A DNA stretch of 64,000 nucleotides from Plazaster borealis (lineage: Eukaryota; Echinodermata; Asteroidea; Forcipulatida; Labidiasteridae). This document shows, piece by piece, positions 12,601-27,600 of this stretch (the first letter of the stretch is position 1; each line of letters begins with the position of its first letter). The notes beneath the pieces were generated by a model. That model was not told the DNA's origin. It saw only the letters and a list, made by a program, of their open reading frames with translations, and ran no database searches. The stretch covers positions 24,820,818 through 24,884,817 of the forward strand of contig CM037471.1 of the NCBI GenBank assembly GCA_021014325.1, read 5' to 3'. Both the position numbers and the translations under genes were made by a program.

Positions 12601-15600
12601 TGCCACCTGATAACATCACAAAGTCTCTCAGTGGTTCTAACATTACAGATGTTTCTTGTAATGCTTTAACCCTTAGGGTACCAGATAGAATTTCCAGATG
12701 CCTTGTCCAGAGTTACTATAAGTAAAGTGATAAGTAGAATGAGAGGTAACTATTATTGTGAAACTTGCGGATACAACCATGTCTAAATCTCTTTGTGTCT
12801 CAACGTTCCAAACAGTGTACTCCGCTCATCTTCTTTGGGATATCTGAATATCTTTTATTGTAATTAGAAGATGAAGGTGTCAAAGTTTCATTTTGGGTGT
12901 CCATACACCCAGCTGGTTAACACCATGCTGATACATTAGTACATTCTAGCTGACAATGCCATCTGCAAAGGGTCTACACACCAGTATAGACCACTTTTTG
13001 CCATTCACTGCACTGGACCATTCTTATACATCTACCTGTGTGTCATACATTGACTTCAGAACAAGTCTTTCTATTGTTTTCTAAAATTTGCGAGTAAACA
13101 AATGGTTGAAGGACCAAAAGTTAAGTACAATTAAAGACGCTCAACATGACGTTAAAAATTTAAAAAGAAATGATTTGCCTTGACAGATTAACACTTGGGC
13201 CAGGCAGTTTACAGGTGCTACAAAGCTAGCCTCCCTTCCAGAGAACCGTGCAGCTCAGCAGCTTTTTCAGTGGCTGATGGACAACAAACCAGCGGCTGCA
13301 GAGAAGACTACCATTGTCCATGGGGATTTCCGGTTGGACAACATCATGTTCCATCCAACACTGGTCAGAATTTATCAGTCTTTCGTTTTTGAAACTGAAA
13401 TGACCTGGGATAAAAATGCAAAAAAATGTCCACAAAGCGAAAGTTGTAGTCCCTGCCGATTTCCCACCTCCCAGGTAGTACATGTACCTAATAAGCAGGA
13501 CAGTTCTTTTTAGAACTAAGTAGTCTCCCAAATTCTGATATCTACTCTGCGGTAGTAGAATAAATAGCAAGACAAGTTCTCAAGAACAAATCTACACAGT
13601 AAAGTAGATATTGTATACACATGGTGTTATCGCAAACTGAATATATACCGTACCTCACCATGCAATGCCTCAAAACCCACGTAAAAAGAAATTGTTAATC
13701 GCCCCCTGTTTTCTATCCCAAAATAATCTTTCTTAAAGGTTAGCTGACACTGCAACATACACAAACACGTATACTAGAGTAACAAGCAGCCAGGTGGAAA
13801 GAAGTAAAGAGAGAGGAGCAGAATGCAGTCAGAAAAAGCAAGAGATGAACAATGAAATGGAGACGGGGAGGGGGGGGTAGACGGAAGTGGCTAGTTTGAC
13901 AACAAGTAGGGGTTATACACAAAAGATGATATGGGGACATCTGTGGAAAAAGGAAAAAAGCACAAACTTGGATGTTCAGATCATGGGATTGAACAGTTTG
14001 GAGGCGCTTTTTTCAAAGTTTCTCCCTACTTGTACTAAGACAAACAGTCTCTCTCTGGTTGACAACAAGTTTCATTCAAGAAAAAGATGGGAAAAGAATA
14101 CACATGAATTATTAAAAATAAAGTTTTTACTGTATCTGGATGGACTGGATTAACCTGAGCTGGCAAATTTGGGTTTCAGTGCAAATGATTATTTTAATAA
14201 ATGTTACTATTTTTTGTTTACCAAGTTGTAAACCACAAGGGAAACTGACTGGGTAAATATTAAATAATTGGGGGTTGAACAAAGAAAAATTGACTAGTGC
14301 GGGATTTGGACCAACGATCTTCAGTTTAACGTGTAGGCGCTATACCAACTGAGCTTTTTTTGTTTATGTTTGATTCAGCCTAAAGTAGTTGCAGTCTTAG
14401 ATTGGGAGTTATCAACTCTTGGTGAGCCACTGATCGATGTTGGATATGCCTGCATGCTGTATTATTACCCTCAAGACATGCCAATCCATCTTATCAACCC
14501 AAACCGTAAGCAGCTTCTTAAACCTCTAAGAAACATCTTAAAGTTCAGTGGTGCTCATCATAGTTGCTAAGCAAAATGTGATATCACAATGAAATTATGA
14601 AAGTCACCAGGATGTAGCATGTCGTGCCCCGAGTGGTCTAGAGCATCTAACTTAAGTTCTGATGGTTGAGTCATCAATGATCATGGATAGTAATATTGTA
14701 AGGCACTTTGATGCAATGTTTAAAAGCGCTTAAACAGCTACTTGAGCCAACAATGTTTGACGGGAGTGATATTTAAACTTGTTTTTAATGTATTTGTTTA
14801 TCATTTAAAGGAACATTACAGAATTGGTTTTTGCTAACAAAACAGTGTAAGCACTTTATACAATCCACCATATACATAAACTGACAAACCTGTAGAAGTT
14901 TGAGATCGATCGGCCATCTGGGTCACGAGAAAATAGTGAAAAACCGATTACACATTTGCATGTGTTATCGCTCATGAGCGATAAACTCCAATCGGAAATT
15001 AGTTTTATTTATTTCTCATCAAATATGGCATTTCAGACAGAAATATTTTTAGGGATGTTTTTTACTATCATCATCATTAGACCGTGTAAGTTTTATGTAA
15101 TCTGTGATCTTAAAGAAAATTTTAATTACCAGTTCTGTAACGTTCCTTTAAATGTAATTTTGATATTTGTACACTTTTGATTTTTTAATAATTATCGATT
15201 AGGCCCCTACCTCAAGACTTTGAAAAACTAAAAACACTTCTGCCGTTGACGGTGTGCGTCAAAATAACAATACTTTGCGTCATATGTGAGATGTTGCTTT
15301 GTTATACCTCCATGCTGCAACAAAGAGGCTATACAAATGGAGCTCCCACATATGACGTAACATGAGTGATGACGTAACAGGGCTTTTCGGGAATCTTTCT
15401 GAAAAGCACCAGAGGAGGGTATTAAAAATGATTGTTTTTCACACAGTTAAAATCTGTTTAATCTCATGTGAACTCAATTTCTTTATTGATTGTAAACATT
15501 TTAAATGAATTTCAGCAAAGATCAATTGTTGCCTTTTTTCGTTCAAGTAGGTCTTTAATAAATTGCTATTATTAACTATGTTATTATTATGACCAAACCT

Positions 15601-18600
15601 CCAAGCCTTATCTTAACATGAGTAAGGTAATGAATATATCTTAGTAATGATCCTTTTTACCAATGTCAGTTATAACACCTGAGGAGCAGTGACAAATTTG
15701 GTGGGGGATACTTTGGAATGCTAGGTCTGAGCATGCACATGTTTCTGAGATTTATGTGGTATGTCTGCTGCCTCCTAGTGTCCTCAAAAGTCTCGAAAGG
15801 CTGGATTAGTTCATTGCTTATCTAAGCTGTAAACCACTGCTGTAATGCACAGATTGTTCATTTCTCTGAATTCAAGTCCCACACAAAGTAAATTTTGTTG
15901 ACAGGAATCTGTAAGATGTAAACCAATGAAAAAGCAGGTGGACTAGTGAAATGACAAACTAGTCCTACCGGTTGTCACTTACTAATCATGTTTAGTTACT
16001 CTACATTTTCTCGTAAAGTCACCTTCCTCCACTGTAGGTCTGTCCTACTTGTGAATTTATTTGATTTGCTGGTTGGTTATGAGTTATATTTTGTATTATT
16101 GGAGCGTATGCTTAATGCTTATTTCGATTGCTGCAATCAAAATAAGCCCAATATGAACAACAAGTTCATGACTAAACTGCTTTTGTCTTTTCTTTTCCAA
16201 AACATGTCTACAAAATTTGATTACATTTTTACAGGATTTACAGGCTGTGTGTGAATTGGCAGGTGCGGCTGTTGCTAAGTGTGTTGCTAAGGGTAATCTA
16301 TCTTCATAACCGTAGTCATAGCCACTTTCTAGCCACTATTTTGAATACAGCCTTAGTTTACTCTTTGCCATGTTGATATTGTACAGAGAAAAAGTTTTCA
16401 AGTCTGGAGAGTTTGGCTGGCATTCCTGATGAGCATGCATTCTTGACATCTTACTGCAAGCGTTGTTTGTTGTCCTACCCTTTACCTGACTGGAACTTCT
16501 ATCTTGCTCTTGCTTTCTATAAAATGGCTTCAATTGGTCAGGTATGTGCATTATCGGTTTGGATCGTTTCAATGTCCTGTGACAACTATGCTGAAAAACC
16601 TTATAACTTTTTGATTTTGAGAAAACAGTGATAATCTCTTTTTGAAACTCGGAAGTAGTGGTTCTGAAAAGAACCAGAGGTGAGATGAGTCTCGACGTTT
16701 CAAACAGTGTACTTTCTTCTTCTATGAGAAGAACAGAGTACAGTGTTCATAAGTATCATCTATCTCACTGTCAACACCACGCCAAAATTCAAATTTGACT
16801 TGGGTTTTGTTATGTTGTCATGCTTGTATTGTTCAATTCTCATGCAAAACAACCAGAGAAATAAGTTTTTGAAGAATAAAAAGGATAAATTGAAGGTTAG
16901 TATCTTTACAGAGTCTGATACAAAATGAAGTTCAGATTCAAAATAAAGATTTACCAATTATTCATTTCAGAAATTAATTCAGTTTATTGGTGATAACACA
17001 TTTTGCATTTTCAGGGAGTTTATTGTCGTGCTATTCTTGGGAATGCAAGTTCAACATTTGCCAGCAATTTTGATGAGATTGTAAAGATCTTGCTCAACAT
17101 TGGACTGAAGCAGACTGTAAGGTACATGTTATGGATAACAATCTGTTGACATTCAAGAGCTGGTCCCAATTTCACAAAGCCTGTAAACACAAAAACTTGC
17201 AAAGTACAGAAAAATTATGCTAAGCAGAAACAGAGTATCAGCCAAAATGCCATAAAGTTTACATTGTTGCGACTGGTTCACCACTATTATTTTCATATTT
17301 TCATGCCACTCAACTGAACAACGTTGTGTGTCATGGTCAAGGGGTCAGACTCAGCGCAGCATCCATTCAAATGAACAACGCAGTGTGTCATGGCTGAGGG
17401 GCCTAGCGCAGCATCCATTCAAAGAACAACGTAGTGTGTCATGGCTGAGGGGCCTAACGCAGCATCCATTCAAATGAACAACGTAGTGTGTCATGGCTGA
17501 GGGGCCTAGCGCAGCATCCATTCAAAGAACAACGTAGTGTGTCATGGCTGAGGGGCCTAGCGCAGCATCCATTCAAAGAACAACGTAGTGTGTCATGGCT
17601 GAGGGGCCTAGCGCAGCATCCATTCAAAGAACAACGTAGTGTGTCATGGCTGAGGGGCCTAGCGCAGCATCCATTCAAAGAACAACAAAGTGTGTCATGG
17701 CTGAGAGGCCTAACGCAGCATCCATTCAAAGAACAACGTAGTGTGTCATGGCTGAGGGGCCTAGCGCAGCATCCATTTAAATGAACAATGTAGTGTGTCA
17801 TGGCTGAGGGGCCTAGCGCAGCATCCATTCAAAGAACAACGTAGTGTGTCATGGCTGAGGGGCCTAGCGCAGCATCCATTCAAAGAACAACGTAGTGTGT
17901 CATGGCTGAGGGGCCTAGCGCAGCATCCATTCAAAGAACAACGTAGTGTGTCATGGCTGAGGGGTGTAGTGCACGGAACTCAAGTTCTGGTGGCTGAAGT
18001 ATAAGAGTTTTTTTCAGAACTGAGAAGTCTCCCGAATTCCGAATGTTCTACACTGTGGCAGTAGAATAAAAAGCAAGACAAGTTTTCCAAGAACAAAATC
18101 TACCTAGCAAGTAGATATACACATGGTGTTACCGCAAACCAAATATAGATTAGAAACATGTTCACCAATTCGGCTGCTGGTGCTGCATACTCCTAAGGAA
18201 TCGATATGGTTTCAGAAAGGTTTATGGCCCGATGAACAGGGATAATGATAATGTGAGGCACTTTGAGAGGCCTACTTGTCTTGAAAAAGTAGACAATTAA
18301 GGAAAAATAAAAAAATCTGTTTGGATGTTTTGATTGTAGCAGGACTGACCGTAGTGTTGCATTTGCCAAGCCATCATCATCATCATCCCTCATGTTGGAG
18401 ATGCAGCCAGTGCTAGAGTCTCAACCAATATCACACCGAGCTAAAGACATCCTCCAGAAGGTCAAAGACTTTGTCAAGAGTGAAGTCCTCCCAGCTGAAG
18501 AGGTGACTAAAACTCTAAATCCTAAAATTGGTCTGTCATTTTGTTTTAACATGCAGGGCTTGAAAAACCCATCGGACCACTGGCCAGAGTCCAGTCATTT

Positions 18601-21600
18601 TAGAAATGTACAAGCAGAGCTCCAACCATTGCAGATTTTCCCTATTTAGTACAGAAATTTTCCCAAAATACGGCAGTACAGGCTTTTCCAAATAAATATG
18701 GATTAATTAAAGTGTTTTTAATAGCCCATAGAACGTTAAAGAGCAATGAGCCCCAATGACAATCAAAGTGGTCAAAGGCCCATTCTCTTCAAACACAAAA
18801 TCCTGGCACTAAATAATAATAAATAAAAAACCTGCTTTTGCACGTAAGTGAGATAAAACACTTGCAGTCTGGCTCTGTGGTACTATACATGCATACATGA
18901 TGCAATACAGTCTAGACACAGACACTTTTGCACATTGTACAGCATACATTCTACTGAGTCTGGCTCCGCTGTTTTTCTAATGCTTTACATGTGGGGATGC
19001 TGTGGTAAACAAATGCTATTAGAATGTATTTGCAAGCTAGCGCACACCATGCTTGCTGTGAAACCTCCCTGCATCAACTTGAAATGACACCAAAAAGAAA
19101 AGATATCAAATGCAATCAACCCCAAGAATTACTGAAAACATTTGATAAAGGCATAAAGAATGGGTGGAAATATTTTGGAAAAGTTGTGAATAAAAAAATC
19201 AGGAATAAACCAAAGCTGGCAACTGCAGAAAAAATAGCTTAGCAGATTTTCTGCTGTTAGGTAGATAAAATTGCTTAGCTAAATTGTTATTAAGCAGCTA
19301 TACTGAGGGCCCTATTGGGGGAAACCCCCTCCCCCAAAAAACAATAAAAAAAAAAAACCCAAAACAAAAAAACAAACACAAATTTATATTTTAATAAACT
19401 TAAAAAACTAATCATTAGGTTTCTTAATTTGAGGAAAACGAAGGTGATATTTTGTCAGTACCAAGGAAAGATCATTTTAGAACTTTCTGGAATAATTGTA
19501 GAATCTGAAAAGGGTAATTTATTTAAATCTGTTTATTGAAAAATAAAAATAAACATTTTTAAAAACATTTAGCTTTAAATCAGAGACTTTGGAATATTAC
19601 TAAGGTGGCATCAGATGAATGCCATTGTTTGCTTAGTTCTGAGCATGCTCACATGCTGCCACCTTGTATCTCCAGTCTCATTGAGACTCAATCCTCAAGC
19701 TAGCATCTCTTGGATTCTCTTTTTCTTGTACTAATATTAAGACATACCTCGCACAAGTGAATAGTGGCCCGTCTATCTGGTGTGTACCGCCCATCATGGA
19801 GGAGCTGAAGAGAAAGGCCAGGGCCCAAGGACTCTGGAATCTCTTCCTACCAGCTCAGAGTGGGCTGGGTCAGCTTGAGTATGCCTTCATGGCAGAGGCT
19901 ATGGGACAATCTTTCATTGGTTCAGAGCCATTCAACTGCAGTGCACCAGGTATGAAATGTATCAGTTAGTCAGGGTCATGTAAAAGTATAGGTTCATAAC
20001 GTATCATGTTAAATATTAAGTGATGTTTGAAGCTTTGCATAGTGTGGAAAATAAGAAGTAACTCTAACTAGTAAACTGGTGATGCCGGTTACAACCTTTG
20101 GTTCCCATGTACATTGGTACATTGCTTTAAAGGTATCGTACACGTTTGGTAATGATTCAAAACAAATATTAGCATAAAACTTACTTGGTAACAAGCAACG
20201 GAGAGCTGTTGATAGTATAAAACATTGCAGGAAACAACTCCCTCTGAAGTAATGTAGTTTTTGAGAAAGAGGTAATTTCTCACTAAAATAATAAAAACTT
20301 CTTGCAAGAAGTTTTATTCCTATCTGAAAGCACACAAATTTGTACGACAAGGGTGTTTTTTCTTTCATCATTTTCTTGCAACTTTGATGACCAATTGAGC
20401 CCAAATTTTCACAGGCTTGTTATTTTATGCATATGTTGGGATACATCAAGTGAGAACACTGGTCTTTGACAATTACCAAACGTGTTCAGTTAACCTTTAA
20501 CCTGGTGATGCCGGTTACAACCGTTGGTTCCCATGTACATTGCTTTAACCTGGTGATGCCGGTATAACCTTCAGTTCCCATGTACATTACTTTAACCTGG
20601 TGATGCCGGTTACAACCTTTGGTTTCCATGTACATTGCTTTACCCGGGTGATGCCGGTATAACCTTTGGTTTCCATGTACATTGCTTTAACCTGGTGATG
20701 CCGGTTACAACCTTTGGTTTCCATGTACATTGCTTTAACCTGGTGATGCCGGTATAACCTTTGGTTCCCATGTACGTTGCTTTAACCTGGTGATGCCGGT
20801 TACAACCTTTGGTTTCCATGTACTTTGCTTTAACCTGGTGATGCCAATTACAACCTTTGGTTTCCATGTACATTGCTTTAACCTGGTGATGCCGGTATAA
20901 CCTTTGGTTTCCATGTACTTTGCTTTAACCTGGTGATGCCAATTACAACCGTTGGTTCCCATGTACATTGCTTTAACCTGGTGATGCCGGTATAACCTTC
21001 AGTTCCCATGTACTTTGCTTTACCCTGGTGATGCCGGTTACAACCGTTGGTTCCCATGTACATTGCTTTACCCTGGTGATGCCGGTATAACCTTTGGTTT
21101 CCATGTACATTGCTTTAACCTGGTGATGCCGGTTACAACCTTTGGTTTCCATGTACATTGCTTTAACCTGGTGATGCCGGTTACAACCGTTGGTTCCCAT
21201 GTACATTGCTTTAACCTGGTGCTGCCGGTATAACCTTTGGTTTCCATGTACTTTGCTTTAACCTGGTGATGCCGGTATAACCTTTGGTTTCCATGTACAT
21301 TGCTTTAACCTGGTGATGCCGGTATAACCTTTGGTTCCCATGTACATTGCTTTAACCTGGTGATGCCGGTTACAACCTTTGGTTTCCATGTACTTTGCTT
21401 TAACCTGGTGATGCCGGTATAACCTTTGGTTCCCATGTACATTGCTTTAACCTGGTGATGCCGGTATAACCTTTGGTTCCCATGTACATTGCTTTACCCT
21501 GGTGATGCCGGTATAACCTTTGGTTTCCATGTACTTTGCTTTAACCTGGTGATGCCGGTATAACCTTTGGTTCCCATGTACGTTGCTTTAACCTGGTGAT

Positions 21601-24600
21601 GCCGGTTACAACCTTTGGTTTCCATGTACTTTGCTTTAACCTGGTGATGCCGGTATAACCTTTGGTTTCCATGTACTTTGCTTTAACCTGGTGATGCCGG
21701 TATAACCTTTGGTTCCCATGTACATTGCTTTAACCTGGTGATGCCGGTTACAACCTTTGGTTTCCATGTACTTTGCTTTACCCTGGTGATGCCGGTATAA
21801 CCTTTGGTTCCCATGTACATTGCTTTAACCTGGTGATGCCGGTTACAACCTTTGGTTTCCATGTACATTGCTTTAACCTGGTGATGCCGGTTACAACCTT
21901 TGGTTTCCATGTACATTGCTTTAACCTGGTGATGCCGGTTACAACCTTTGGTTTCCATGTACATTGCTTTAACCTGGTGATGCCGGTTACAACCTTTGGT
22001 TTCCATGTACATTGCTTTAACCTGGTGATGCCGGTATAACCTTTGGTTCCCATGTACATTGCTTTAACCTGGTGATGCCGGTTACAACCTTTGGTTTCCA
22101 TGTACTTTGCTTTAACCTGGTGATGCCAATTACAACCTTTGGTTTCCATGTACATTGCTTTACCCTGGTGATGCCGGTATAACCTTTGGTTCCCATGTAC
22201 TTTGCTTTAACCTGGTGATGCCGGTATAACCTTTGGTTTCCATGTACATTGCTTTAACCTGGTGATGCCGGTATAACCTTTGGTTTCCATGTACATTGCT
22301 TTAACCTGGTGATGCCGGTATAACCTTGGTTCCCATGTACTTTACTTTAACCTGGTGATGCCGGTATAACCTTTGGTTTCCATGTACATTGCTTTAACCT
22401 GGTGATGCCGGTATAACCTTTGGTTTCCATGTACATTGCTTTAACCTGGTGATGCCGGTATAACCTTTGGTTCCCATGTACATTGCTTTAACCTGGTGAT
22501 GCCGGTTACAACCTTTGGTTCCCATGTACATTGCTTTAACCTGGTGATGCCGGTTACAACCTTTGGTTTCCATGTACATTGCTTTACCCTGGTGATGCCG
22601 ATATAACCTTTGGTTCCCATGTACTTTGCTTTAACCTGGTGATGCCGGTATAACCTTTGGTTCCCATGTACATTGCTTTAACCTGGTGATGCCGGTTACA
22701 ACCTTTGGTTTCCATGTACATTGCTTTACCCTGGTGATGCCGGTATAACCTTTGGTTCCCATGTACATTGCTTTAACCTGGTGATGCCGATATAACCTTT
22801 GGTTCCCATGTACATTGCTTTAACCTGGTGATGCCGATATAACCTTTGGTTCCCATGTACATTGCTTTAACCTGGTGATGCCGGTATAACCTTTGGTTTC
22901 CATGTACATTGCTTTAACCTGGTGATGCCGGTATAACCTTTGGTTCCCATGTACATTGCTTTAACCTGGTGATGCCGGTATAACCTTTGGTTCCCATGTA
23001 CATTGCTTTACCCTGGTGATGCCGGTATAACCTTTGGTTCCCATGTACATTGCTTTAACCTGGTGATGCCGGTATAACCTTTGGTTTCCATGTACATTGC
23101 TTTACCCTGGTGATGCCGGTATAACCTTTGGTTCCCATGTACATTGCTTTAACCTGGTGATGCCGGTTACAACCTTTGGTTTCCATGTACATTGCTTTAC
23201 CCTGGTGATGCCGGTATAACCTTTGGTTTCCATGTACATTGCTTTAACCTGGTGATGCCGGTTACAACCTTTGGTTTCCATGTACATTGCTTTACCCTGG
23301 TGATGCCGGTATAACCTTTGGTTTCCATGTACATTGCTTTAACCTGGTGATGCCGGTATAACCTTTGGTTTCCATGTACATTGCTTTACCCTGGTGATGC
23401 CGGTATAACCTTTGGTTTCCATGTACATTGCTTTAACCTGGTGATGCCGGTATAACCTTTGGTTTCCATGTACATTGCTTTAACCTGGTGATGCCGGTAA
23501 AAACGTTGGTTTCCATGTACATTGCTTTAACCTGGTGATGCCGGTATAACCTTTGGTTTCCATGTACTTTGCTTTAACCTGGTGATGCCGGTATAACCTT
23601 TGGTTTCCATGTACTTTGCTTTAACCTGGTGATGCCGGTATAACCTTTGGTTTCCATGTACATTGCTTTACCCTGGTGATGCCGGTATAACCTTTGGTTC
23701 CCATGTACATTGCTTTAACCTGGTGATGCCGGTATAACCTTTGGTTTCCATGTACATTGCTTTAACCTGGTGATGCCGGTATAACCTTTGGTTCCCATGT
23801 ACATTGCTTTACCCTGGTGATGCCGGTATAACCTTTGGTTTCCATGTACATTGCTTTACCGTGGTGATGCCGGTATAACCTTTGGTTTCCATGTACATTG
23901 CTTTACCCTGGTGATGCCGGTTACAACCTTTGGTTTCCATGTACTTTGCTTTAACCTGGTGATGCCGGTATAACCTTTGGTTCCCATGTACATTGCTTTA
24001 ACCTGGTGATGCCGGTATAACCTTTGGTTTCCATGTACATTGCTTTAACCTGGTGATGCCGGTATAACCTTTGGTTTCCATGTACATTGCTTTACCCTGG
24101 TGATGCCGGTTACAACCTTTGGTTTCCATGTACATTGCTTTACCGTGGTGATGCCGGTATAACCTTTGGTTTCCATGTACATTGCTTTACCCTGGTGATG
24201 CCGGTTACAACCTTTGGTTTCCATGTACATTGCTTTAACCTGGTGATGCCGGTATAACCTTTGGTTTCCATGTACATTGCTTTACCCGGGTGATGCCGGT
24301 ATAACCTTTGGTTTCCATGTACATTGCTTTACCCGGGTGATGCCGGTATAACCTTTGGTTTCCATGTACATTGCTTTACCCTGGTGATGCCGGTTACAAC
24401 CTTTGGTTCCCATGTACATTGCTTTAACCTGGTGATGCCGGTATAACCTTTGGTTCCCATGTACATTGATTTAACCTGGTGATGCCGGTTACAACCTTTG
24501 GTTCCCATGTACTTTGCTTTAACCTGGTGATGCCGGTTACAACCTTTGGTTCCCATGTACTTTGCTTTAACCTGGTGATGCCGGTTACAACCTTTGGTTT

Positions 24601-27600
24601 CCATGTACATTGCTTTACCCTGGTGATGCCGGTATAACCTTTGGTTCCCATGTACATTGCTTTACCCTGGTGATGCCGGTATAACCTTTGGTTCCCATGT
24701 ACATTGCTTTACCCTGGTGATGCCGATATAACCTTTGGTTCCCATGTACATTGCTTTAACCTGGTGATGCCGGTATAACCTTTGGTTTCCATGTACATTG
24801 CTTTAACCTGGTGATGCCGATATAACCTTTGGTTCCCATGTACTTTGCTTTACCCTGGTGATGCCGGTATAACCTTTGGTTCCCATGTACATTGCTTTAA
24901 CCTGGTGATGCCGGTATAACCTTTGGTTTCCATGTACATTGCTTTAACCTGGTGATGCCGGTATAACCTTTGGTTTCCATGTACATTGCTTTAACCTGGT
25001 GATGCCGGTATAACCTTTGGTTCCCATGTACATTGCTTTACCCTGGTGATGCCGATATAACCTTTGGTTTCCATGTACTTTGCTTTACCCTGGTGATGCC
25101 GGTATAACCTTTGGTTTCCATGTACATTGCTTTACCCTGGTGATGCCGATATAACCTTTGGTTCCCATGTACTTTGCTTTACCCTGGTGATGCCGGTTAC
25201 AACCTTTGGTTCCCATGTACATTGCTTTAACCTGGTGATGCCGGTTACAACCTTTGGTTTCCATGTACATTGCTTTAACCTGGTGATGCCGGTTACAACC
25301 TTTGGTTTCCATGTACATTGCTTTACCTTGGTGATGCCGGTATAACCTTTGGTTTCCATGTACATTGCTTTAACCTGGTGATGCCGGTATAACCTTTGGT
25401 TCCCATGTACTTTGCTTTACCCTGGTGATGCCGGTATAACCTTTGGTTTCCATGTACATTGCTTTACCCTGGTGATGCCGATATAACTCTTCTGAGTTAG
25501 TCAACACATCACCTGCTGTTGATCTCAGCACATATGACATTACTTGCCACATCAACCGCAAAATGTGCATTATGTTCATAGTTTCAAAACCTTCCACACA
25601 CCCTAAATCAAAAGGCATAATCAACTTACGTGCTAGCTAGATTTGTCAATAATTTGTTTTTCCCCAATTTGTGTGTTTCCTCTGTTGATTCTTACACTAG
25701 GAATGTTAACATTAAACACCTATTAAAGTCAAACACAGCCTCTGACCCTACTCCCTCATGTCATACTCCTGGTAGGACAGTGAAAAGGTTGGAAACATTG
25801 GCCGGCTCTTTTACCGTAATCTTCGGCTTATACGTTAATTTTGACCCCCAAAATAATAATGCGGCTTGTACATCGGGCGGATGTATTTCAAATGTAGAAT
25901 TCTTTGCTTGGTTAACTACAGATACAGGTAATATGGAGGTTTTACATCTGTATGGAAATGAAGAGCAGAAGAAACAATGGTTAGAGCCACTACTGGATGG
26001 ATTAATTAGATCCTGCTACTGCATGACAGGTGAAAATCATAACAATTAATTTTTTAGTTTAGTGAAGAGTTTGTTTGGCGACTAGTTATTTGTTTTTTCA
26101 TCATTGCGTTGCTGTGGTGCATTCAGAAGAGTTAATAACTGACTGAAGTTAATTTCATTTTGAAAATATGCTTTGCTCTTTGAGGAATTTCAGATGCCAG
26201 CCTTTCAGCTGTTTTTATTTACTTTTCATTTGAACTTTTGTCATGGTGTCGCGGGCATCATGCAGAACTTTAATAATAATAGTAATAATTTTAGTAATAA
26301 TACTGAGTTCTTATATAGCGCTTTATCACACTTGATGAGTATTTTTTTCCTGCAAGGTATGCGGAGCTACTTTTTGAAGTATTAGACCTATTCCTTTACA
26401 TAGCACCATGTGATGGTTTACAAGGTGCTGTGGCGCAATTTGCAGCTGATCAAACTAGGAAAACCGGGGCGAACCCCTTCTGTTTACGGGACCTACGGCT
26501 TTACGTCCCATCCAAAGGAGGCAGGTCAAGTTAAGTGTCTTGCTTAAGGACATAAGTGTCACGACTGGGACTCGAACCCACACTCTACTGAAACACCAGA
26601 GCTTGAGTTCTTATCCGCTCGGCCATGACACGCCACAGAGTTGTTGTACATGTCAAAGTTCTGTCATCAAGCAAGCTCAGTGATCTAGTGGTTAAAACAT
26701 CTGATCTTAAATGTAGAAGAAATGGGGTTTGAATCCCAAGCAAGGTCCATAAGGATTTTTCTTATTGAGTTGGTAAGCCTTCCCATTGAGTGAAATTCTG
26801 GCCTTGTGTCGGATGAGTTTCATAACTGAAGGAAAAACAACAACAAACCCCCCCCCCAAAAAAAAAAGAAAAAAAGAAAAAAAGTACTACGAATAAGTCA
26901 CAGAGAAAACAGTGGTGGACTCTACTACATTGGTTTACTCAAACCAAAAGTTATTGATACACAAGAACTGAACATTGATTTGCTTCAGTTTCCTTGTTCA
27001 GGTAAAACCTTTTACAATCCCTGTATTTTGCAGAGCCACAAGTGGCTTCAAGTGATGCTACCAATATGGAATGTTCCATTGTGAGAGAAGGGGATACTTA
27101 TGTCATCAATGGCCGAAAATGGTGGAGTAGTGGTAAGTTGTTGATGCCAAGTAATTTTTCAAGAACCACCTCCCCCTGATTTTTTTCATTTTTATTTTTT
27201 TATGAGATATCGCCTAACATCACAAGGCCGGATGGCCACTTGAAGGTAAGGGCTACACTTAACTGATTTGGGCTGTCGACCCAAATCAACTGTCACCAGG
27301 GGCACATTGCCACCCACTCCTGGAGCTGAAACAGAGTTGCTCCTTTCACAGTCCGTAAGGATGTAGGCATGGGTATTTTCCACTAGGAGCCTGGCTGGCA
27401 GAGCAGAATCCTAGTTTTTAGTATTTAATACTTAACTTATAAGATTTATCCCAATCCTAAGTTTTAAAAAGGTTGCCAGAGCTACTTTGTTACAAGGGTC
27501 TTCTGCTGAAGCAAATTGATCCGTGAATTTCACCTTGAAAAAATAATCTTAAGACTTGTAATAATGATGATGTTGGCAATTCAAAGATTAATTTTGATCT

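Noticed and set aside
17115..17121. Alternative ACAD11 exon 8 donor GTAAGG at 17116
   Set aside because: Better consensus, but it would put the next exon in a frame with an immediate stop.
20498..25487. CRISPR-like array
   Set aside because: Units abut directly with no unique spacers, and the genome is eukaryotic.
20640..25490. Many 60-125-codon frames ([20 protein letters not shown] and antisense)
   Set aside because: All fall inside the 47/48-bp satellite and simply reflect a stop-free monomer; no splice or start context.
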